Positions 6,671 through 10,442 of a DNA stretch of 10,442 nt are shown here, piece by piece. The stretch is taken from positions 1-10,442 of the forward strand of contig SKWC01000349.1 in NCBI GenBank assembly GCA_007129145.1. Reading direction: 5' to 3'. Positions within the stretch are counted from its first letter, which is position 1; every line of letters begins with the position of its first letter. The translations under genes were made by a program, and so were the position numbers. The notes beneath the pieces are model-generated. The model did not search any database, was not told where the DNA came from, and was given only the letters and a program-made list of their open reading frames with translations. This DNA is from Rubritepida sp. GTDB lineage: Bacteria; Pseudomonadota; Alphaproteobacteria; Acetobacterales; Acetobacteraceae.

Positions 6671-7679
6671 CGGCCAGGGCCCGAAGCTGCTCGACCATGG
6701 CCTGGGGCAGGGAGAGGCCATCCTCGGCCGCCTGGGTGCGCAGCGCCTCGCGGCGCGCGCCGGGCAGGCGCACATCCGGATCGTCGAGCATGGCCGTGAC
6801 CATCGCCTCGATCCGGTCGAGGAACACCGCCTGGCCGGCCAGGCCGCCCGGATCGATCGCGATCAGCAGCTGGCCGAGCCGGGGCGGGTTCGGGGATGGG
6901 GCGAAGAAGCTGTCCGCCTCGAAGGCGAAGGCCGCGCCACCCAGCGCCACGCAGAGGAGTTCGACCATCAGGGCGAGGGCCGCGCCCTTCGGGCCGCCGA
7001 GCGCCAGCATGGCGCCGTCCAGCGCCGCCTTCGGGTCGGTGGTCGGCTGGCCTTCGGCGTCGAGCGCCCAGCCTTCGGGGATCGGCTGGCCCTGCTTCGC
7101 CGCCACCATGATCTTGCCGCGCGCCACCGCCGAGAGGGCGAGGTCGATGACGATGGGCGCCGCGGCGTCGCGCCGGGGGAAGGCGGCTGCGACGGGATTT
7201 GTCCCCAGCAGCGGGCTCCGGCCGCCGGGAACCGGCATGGCATAGGGCGAGTTGGTGAAGGCCAGGCCGACCAGCCCCTTCTCGGCGAGGCGCCGCACTG
7301 GGAGCGACATGGCGCCGGCATGGTGGCTGTTGGTGACCGCGACGCAGGCGATGCCGCAGGCGCGAGCGCGGTGCTCGGCTTCCGCTTCGGCGAGGGCCAG
7401 GGCGGCGAAGGCGAGGCCGTTGCCGGCATCGATCAGCGCCGTGCCGGGGCGCTCATGCAGGATGCGGGGCTGAGCGTCGCCCTTGGCACGGCCTTCGCGC
7501 AGGAATTCGGCATACATCGCGACGCGCGAGAGGCCATGGCCTCCCTGACCCTCGGCCTCGGCGCCCACCAGGGCGGCTGCCGTGGCCCGGGCCATCGCTT
7601 CATCGGCTCCGGCGGCGCGCAGGGCGCGGGCGGCGAGGAGCTGGGCTTCCTCCAGGGAAAGGCGGAGGGTGTCGGCCAT
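6663..7679 (-). CDS. Ldh2/YlbC/MdhD-family NAD(P)-dependent malate/L-lactate-type dehydrogenase
   Basis: Encodes 338 aa. It belongs to the Ldh_2 family (PF02615), unrelated in fold to classical malate and lactate dehydrogenases. Seen motifs: EGQGGHGLSRV (43-53, His48), VTNSHHAGAM (115-124, His119/His120), SPLLGTNPVAAAFP (155-168), VIDLALSAVARGKIMVAAKQG (177-197, Lys189) and GGPKGAALALMVELL (228-242, Lys231). Members reduce 2-oxoacids or oxidise 2-hydroxyacids (malate, lactate, ureidoglycolate, delta1-piperideine-2-carboxylate); the sequence does not reveal which. Length is normal and no signal peptide is seen, so cytosolic. ATG 7679 is chosen because of the strong Shine-Dalgarno upstream and because the family's N-terminal helix starts there; the longer frame to 7793 runs into parB. 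A metabolic enzyme directly downstream of parB is an odd neighbour. Confidence 0.88.
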   Translation of the reverse strand: MADTLRLSLEEAQLLAARALRAAGADEAMARATAAALVGAEAEGQGGHGLSRVAMYAEFLREGRAKGDAQPRILHERPGTALIDAGNGLAFAALALAEAEAEHRARACGIACVAVTNSHHAGAMSLPVRRLAEKGLVGLAFTNSPYAMPVPGGRSPLLGTNPVAAAFPRRDAAAPIVIDLALSAVARGKIMVAAKQGQPIPEGWALDAEGQPTTDPKAALDGAMLALGGPKGAALALMVELLCVALGGAAFAFEADSFFAPSPNPPRLGQLLIAIDPGGLAGQAVFLDRIEAMVTAMLDDPDVRLPGARREALRTQAAEDGLSLPQAMVEQLRALAGD

Positions 7680-7688
7680 GCGGGTTGA

Positions 7689-7696
7689 TCCTCTCC
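7689..7696 (-). promoter_or_regulatory. Strong ribosome binding site of the Ldh2-family gene
   Basis: GGAGAGGA on the - strand, 9 nt before ATG 7679, within the 31-nt gap after parB. It is the best Shine-Dalgarno in the window and fixes the start of the dehydrogenase, ruling out the longer frame that overlaps parB. Confidence 0.7.
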
Positions 7697-7710
7697 GAGG
7701 GAGGCGGTGG

Positions 7711-8559
7711 TCAGCGCGTGAGAAGCCGCACGAGTCCATCGAGCTGGTCGAGATCGGCGTAGGACACCATGAGCTTACCACCCCGCGCGCCATGGCGGAT
7801 GCTGACCTTCAGGCCCAGATGGCCCGTCAGGCGCTGCTCGAGCGCGCGGGTGTCGGCGTCGGTGCGCGGCTGGCGCGGCGCGGGCGGGATGTTGCGGCTG
7901 GCGGCCAGCGCTTCGGCCTGGCGGACGTTGAGTCCGCGATCCACGATCTGCAGGGCGAGGCCGACCGGATCCTGCGCTGTGAGCAGCGCGCGCGCATGGC
8001 CAGCGGTCAGCGCGCCGGCGCGCAGCAATTCGAGGACGCGATCCGGCAATTGGCGCAGGCGCAGGGTGTTGGAGATGTGGGGTCGGCTTTTCCCGACCGC
8101 GCGCGCCAGGGCATCCTGGGTGAGCCCGAACTGCTCCAGCAGGCGGCTGTAGCCCTCGGCTTCCTCGATCGGATTGAGGTCCTGGCGCTGAAGATTCTCG
8201 ACGAGGCCGGCGGCCATGGCCTCGCGGTCGGAGAAGTCGCGGACCAGGGCGGGGATTTCGTGCAGTCCGGCCGCCTGTGCCGCACGCCAGCGGCGCTCGC
8301 CGCCGATGATTTCGAAACGCGCCGGCTCGGGGCGGCCCTTCGCCGGGCGCACCAACACCGGTTGCAGAACCCCGTGCTCACGGATCGAGGCGGTGAGTTC
8401 CACCAGCGCTGCCTCATCCATTGCTTCGCGTGGCTGGAAGGGACCCGGAACGAGCGCCGAGACCGGCAGGCGCCGCAGCCCCGGATCGCCACGGTTGGTG
8501 CTGGTGGCCTCGCCCAGCAGGGCGGAGAGGCCGCGCCCGAGGGCGGGGGTCTTGCTCAT
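7711..8559 (-). CDS. parB: Chromosome partitioning protein ParB
   Basis: Encodes 282 aa. Order of parts: N-terminal ParA-interaction segment ALGRGLSALLG (6-16), the ParB/Srx CTPase domain (about 30-125) with FQPRE (41-45), the CTP-binding motif GGERRWRAAQAAG (86-98) and ENLQRQDLNPIEEA (121-134), a helix-turn-helix region (LTQDALARAVGKSRPHISNTL, 146-166) that reads parS, a linker, and a C-terminal dimerisation domain (about 235-282). ParB loads at parS, spreads as a CTP-dependent sliding clamp, recruits SMC, and stimulates ParA. The start ATG 8559 overlaps the parA stop as ATGA, with AGGAAG (8567-8572) 7 nt upstream. Two parS sites lie about 1.4 kb upstream inside rsmG. Length is normal and all key motifs are intact. 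Confidence 0.97.
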   Translation of the reverse strand: MSKTPALGRGLSALLGEATSTNRGDPGLRRLPVSALVPGPFQPREAMDEAALVELTASIREHGVLQPVLVRPAKGRPEPARFEIIGGERRWRAAQAAGLHEIPALVRDFSDREAMAAGLVENLQRQDLNPIEEAEGYSRLLEQFGLTQDALARAVGKSRPHISNTLRLRQLPDRVLELLRAGALTAGHARALLTAQDPVGLALQIVDRGLNVRQAEALAASRNIPPAPRQPRTDADTRALEQRLTGHLGLKVSIRHGARGGKLMVSYADLDQLDGLVRLLTR

Positions 8560-9386
8560 GTCACGGCTTCCTGCCGGCGGCGTGCGCGCTGGCGCGCGAG
8601 GAATTCCGCGGCGAGACGCGCATAGGCCTCGCTGCCAGGCGAGCGCGGATCGTACAGGGCGACGGGCAGGCCATGGGATGGTGCCTCCGACAGCCGCACG
8701 TTGCGGGGGATGACAGTCTGGTACACCTGCTCGTGGAAGTAGCCCCTGACATCCGCCTCGACCGCCTCGCAGAGCTTGTTGCGGCGGTCCACCATGGTGA
8801 GCACGATGCCGCCGAGGCTGAGGCGCGGGTTGAAACGGGACCGGACGCGATCCAGGGTCTGCACGATCTGGGAAACGCCCTCAAGCGCGTAGAATTCGGC
8901 CTGAAGCGGCACGAGCACCTCATCCGCTGCGACGAGGGCGTTGAGGGTAAGCAGACCGAGCGAAGGCGGGCAGTCGAGAATGATCCAGTCGATGCCGGCC
9001 AAGGCGGCGGCGGGCGCGGCAAGGGCGGTTCTGAGCCGCGTCTCCCGACCCTGCAGATCGGCCAGTTCCAGCTCGGCCCCGGCCAGGTCAGGGTCGGCGG
9101 GGACAAGGCGGAGATTGCGCAGGGGCGTGGGGGTCAGCACCTCCTCGATGGGGCGTTGCTCGATGAGCAGCGAATAGCTTCCGGCACCGCGCTGCGCCCG
9201 CCCTACCCCGAGGCCGGTGGAGGCGTTTCCCTGCGGGTCGAGGTCCAGCAGCAGCACCTTGTGGCGCGTCGCCAGGGCGGCGGCCAGATTGACGGCGGTT
9301 GTCGTCTTGCCGACTCCACCCTTCTGGTTGGCGAGGGCGATGATTCGCGGCGGTGGGCGGTCAGGACGTGACAGGGCGGATCTCAC
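8556..9386 (-). CDS. parA: Chromosome partitioning ATPase ParA (Soj)
   Basis: Encodes 276 aa. Deviant Walker A motif NQKGGVGKTTTAVNLAAALA (20-39), A' motif LLLDLDPQGNAS (46-57), Walker B IILDCPPSLG (135-144), and the C-terminal DNA-contact region RNVRLSEAPSHGLPV (228-242). It forms an ATP-dependent dimer on the nucleoid; ParB stimulates its ATPase and thereby moves the parS-ParB complexes of newly replicated origins. The proposed start is GTG 9386, which overlaps the end of rsmG by 26 nt. No other accepted start codon lies between it and the Walker A motif, so this or a start further upstream must be used. The stop overlaps parB. The N-terminus is short, as in chromosomal Soj-type proteins and unlike the long N-terminal domain of plasmid P1-type ParA. 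Confidence 0.97.
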   Translation of the reverse strand: MRSALSRPDRPPPRIIALANQKGGVGKTTTAVNLAAALATRHKVLLLDLDPQGNASTGLGVGRAQRGAGSYSLLIEQRPIEEVLTPTPLRNLRLVPADPDLAGAELELADLQGRETRLRTALAAPAAALAGIDWIILDCPPSLGLLTLNALVAADEVLVPLQAEFYALEGVSQIVQTLDRVRSRFNPRLSLGGIVLTMVDRRNKLCEAVEADVRGYFHEQVYQTVIPRNVRLSEAPSHGLPVALYDPRSPGSEAYARLAAEFLARQRARRRQEAVT

Positions 9387-9987
9387 TCAATCGCAGGATC
9401 GTCGCTCTGGCCTCGGTTCGGCTGGCGAAGCGCTCAGCCTGCATAAACCAATGCCTGGATGCCTCCGTCAACTCTGTATCCGCGGATTGGCCTTTGGGGA
9501 ATATCGCCACGCCGTCCCGCCGCAGAAGGCGGTGTGCGTGGCTCAGCAATGTGGTCAGGGGCGCGAAGGCTCTGGCGGTCACCGACGCGAGTTGCGGCAG
9601 GATTATCGTGTCCACGCGGGTCGGGTGGACCGTCACATGGCTCAGCGAAAGTCTGCGGCATGCCTCCAGCAAAAAGGCCGCCTTGCGTCGGTCCGATTCG
9701 ATCAGGTGGATCGGGCCCTGGTGGCCGAGTGCCAGAACGATGCCCGGCAGGCCCGCGCCGGAGCCGATATCGGCCATGGGCCCGGGCGGGAACAGCGGAA
9801 GCAACTGCCATGAATCCATGATGTGGCGCGTCCAGAGGGTCTCCATCGGGGCGGGGCCGATCAGGTTGATCCGCCGGTTCCACTCCATCAGGAGCGCGAG
9901 ATAGGCGCGCAGTCGCTCCGATGTTTCACGTGGAACGGGTGTCTCGGGCAGTGTCGGAACTTCAGCGTCGCGTTCCACGTGAAACAT
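9361..9987 (-). CDS. rsmG: 16S rRNA (guanine(527)-N7)-methyltransferase RsmG (GidB)
   Basis: Encodes 208 aa from ATG 9987. Motifs: RLRAYLALLMEWNRRINLIG (25-44, typical start of GidB), TLWTRHIMDSWQLLPLFP (50-67), the SAM-binding ADIGSGAGLPGIVLAL (72-87), LIESDRRKAAFLLEA (95-109), and VTARAFAPLTTLL (137-149). RsmG methylates G527 of 16S rRNA in the 530 loop; its loss gives low-level streptomycin resistance in several bacteria. The extreme N-terminus is unusual in that MFHVER and VPRET (18-22) are the translation of two parS sites. The start lies inside the 3' end of mnmG (26-nt overlap), and the 3' end overlaps parA by 26 nt. A longer frame upstream to 10242 is an mnmG shadow. Confidence 0.96.
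   Translation of the reverse strand: MFHVERDAEVPTLPETPVPRETSERLRAYLALLMEWNRRINLIGPAPMETLWTRHIMDSWQLLPLFPPGPMADIGSGAGLPGIVLALGHQGPIHLIESDRRKAAFLLEACRRLSLSHVTVHPTRVDTIILPQLASVTARAFAPLTTLLSHAHRLLRRDGVAIFPKGQSADTELTEASRHWFMQAERFASRTEARATILRLSEIRPVTS
9922..9937 (+). promoter_or_regulatory. parS site 1 (ParB-binding centromere) inside rsmG
   Basis: TGTTTCACGTGGAACG matches the widely conserved parS palindrome TGTTTCACGTGAAACA at 14 of 16 positions. It lies in codons 17-22 of rsmG, where its complement encodes VPRET. It is identical to parS site 2 but in opposite orientation. With parB about 1.4 kb away in the same gene cluster, function as a ParB nucleation site is very likely. Confidence 0.9.
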
Positions 9988-10442
9988 CCCGCTCGCGCCG
10001 CAGATGCACGGCAAGCGCCGCGACCGCGGCAGGGGTGAGGCCCGGCACCCTGGCAGCCGCGCCGAGACTGGCTGGCTTCGCCCGGTCGAGACGGTCCCGC
10101 ATCTCGTTGGACAGGCCGGAGATGGCGGAGAAATCGGTGTCCTGCGGGATCGCCGTGGCTTCTTCGCGCAGGAGGATCTGCCTCTCTGCCTCCTGGCGCT
10201 CAAGGTAGGGCGCGTAGAGTGCCTCCGCTTCGAGGGTCTCAAGAACCCGGCCGGGAAGCTCCCTGAGCCAGGGAAAGGCCGCGAATACGGCAGCGCGCGG
10301 GATGTCGGGCAACCCCAGCACGTCGAACACGCTTCTCCGTCTTCCGTCCAGGTTCACGCGCACCCCCGCCGCCGCCAGGGCGGCGGGGGTGCCGCCTTCG
10401 TCTCGCGCCCGGTGGGTCGCGTCGGCCAGCGCCGCCGCGAAG
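9962..10442 (-). CDS. mnmG: tRNA uridine-5-carboxymethylaminomethyl synthesis enzyme MnmG (GidA), C-terminal part
   Basis: The last 159 codons are present; the gene runs off the right edge. This is the C-terminal helical domain of MnmG, with the recognisable stretches VRVNLDGRRRSVFDVLGLPD, ALYAPYLERQEAERQ, the near-invariant IPQDTDFSAISGLSNEMRDRL and PASLGAAARVPGLTPAAVAAL. MnmG is the FAD-dependent partner of MnmE that modifies the wobble uridine (U34) of certain tRNAs; this domain contacts MnmE and tRNA. The FAD-binding part lies outside the window. The C-terminus DVSRGTRR is the translation of parS site 2. The TGA stop (9962-9964) lies inside rsmG, a 26-nt overlap. A segment just upstream of VRVNLDG (GGTPAALAAAG) is built from a perfect GC hairpin. 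Confidence 0.96.
   Translation of the reverse strand, partial: FAAALADATHRARDEGGTPAALAAAGVRVNLDGRRRSVFDVLGLPDIPRAAVFAAFPWLRELPGRVLETLEAEALYAPYLERQEAERQILLREEATAIPQDTDFSAISGLSNEMRDRLDRAKPASLGAAARVPGLTPAAVAALAVHLRRERDVSRGTRR
9971..9986 (-). promoter_or_regulatory. parS site 2, in the mnmG/rsmG overlap and next to the rsmG start codon
   Basis: On the - strand this is TGTTTCACGTGGAACG, identical to site 1 and 14 of 16 to the consensus parS. Its first two bases are the TG of the rsmG start codon. It is read in two frames: as DVSRGT at the end of MnmG and as MFHVER at the start of RsmG. Identity with site 1 extends to 18 bp (9971-9988 against 9920-9937), with 33 nt between the two 18-bp arms. Confidence 0.9.
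10360..10392. repeat. 14-bp perfect GC-rich inverted repeat within mnmG
   Basis: GCACCCCCGCCGCC (10360-10373) and GGCGGCGGGGGTGC (10379-10392) are perfect complements around a 5-nt loop (GCCAG). On the - strand it encodes residues near GGTPAALAAAGV, a poorly conserved linker before the conserved VNLDGRRRS. No T tract follows. It could be an mRNA structure, a copy of a dispersed palindromic element inserted in frame, or simple GC-rich drift. Confidence 0.7.

Noticed and set aside
6642..7688. + strand open frame opposite the Ldh2 dehydrogenase
   Set aside because: The - strand frame has all family motifs plus a strong ribosome binding site; the + strand product has no recognisable features.
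1..10442. CRISPR arrays, insertion sequences, tRNA or rRNA genes, toxin-antitoxin or defence genes
   Set aside because: No regularly spaced repeats, transposase motifs, tRNA cloverleaf sequences or known defence-family motifs were seen in the reading frames or gaps. The window is almost fully filled by recognisable housekeeping genes.

Overview
The window is a very GC-rich bacterial chromosome segment that reads as alphaproteobacterial. The tentative placement is Rhodospirillales/Acetobacteraceae-like. The grounds are the mnmG-rsmG-parA-parB gene order, parS sites inside rsmG, an MlaE with a fused STAS domain in an mlaE-mlaF-mlaD-lipoprotein operon, and overall composition. The genus cannot be fixed from the sequence alone.

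Layout from left to right. Bases 1-178 hold the 3' end of an unidentified + strand gene. A sulfotransferase-family gene on the - strand (187-951) converges on it. A 92-base divergent spacer follows, with back-to-back candidate promoters and an 8-bp dyad. Next is a UMF1-family MFS transporter on the + strand (1044-2294). A short convergent gap with a small hairpin separates it from a long - strand block that fills the rest of the window.

Read in its direction of transcription (right to left), the block is: 3' part of mnmG, rsmG, parA, parB, an Ldh2-family NAD(P)-dependent oxidoreductase, a TrmH/SpoU-family RNA 2'-O-methyltransferase, mlaE (STAS-permease), mlaF (ATPase), mlaD (MCE protein) and a PqiC-like auxiliary lipoprotein. 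Junctions are very tight: two 26-nt overlaps, one 8-nt overlap, two ATGA overlaps and gaps of 2-34 nt. Much of it could be co-transcribed, though internal promoters are possible.

The genes form three functional groups. The first is tRNA/rRNA modification plus chromosome partitioning (mnmG, rsmG, parA, parB and two parS sites), a classic origin-proximal set. The second is envelope lipid transport of the Mla type. The third is accessory genes at the left (sulfotransferase, MFS exporter). The window is essentially housekeeping and I see no convincing new defence or mobile system. The most notable features are a head-to-head pair of identical parS sites at the start of rsmG, one lying in the dual-coded mnmG/rsmG overlap; a 14-bp perfect GC hairpin inside mnmG; and the divergent promoter/dyad at 958-1037.
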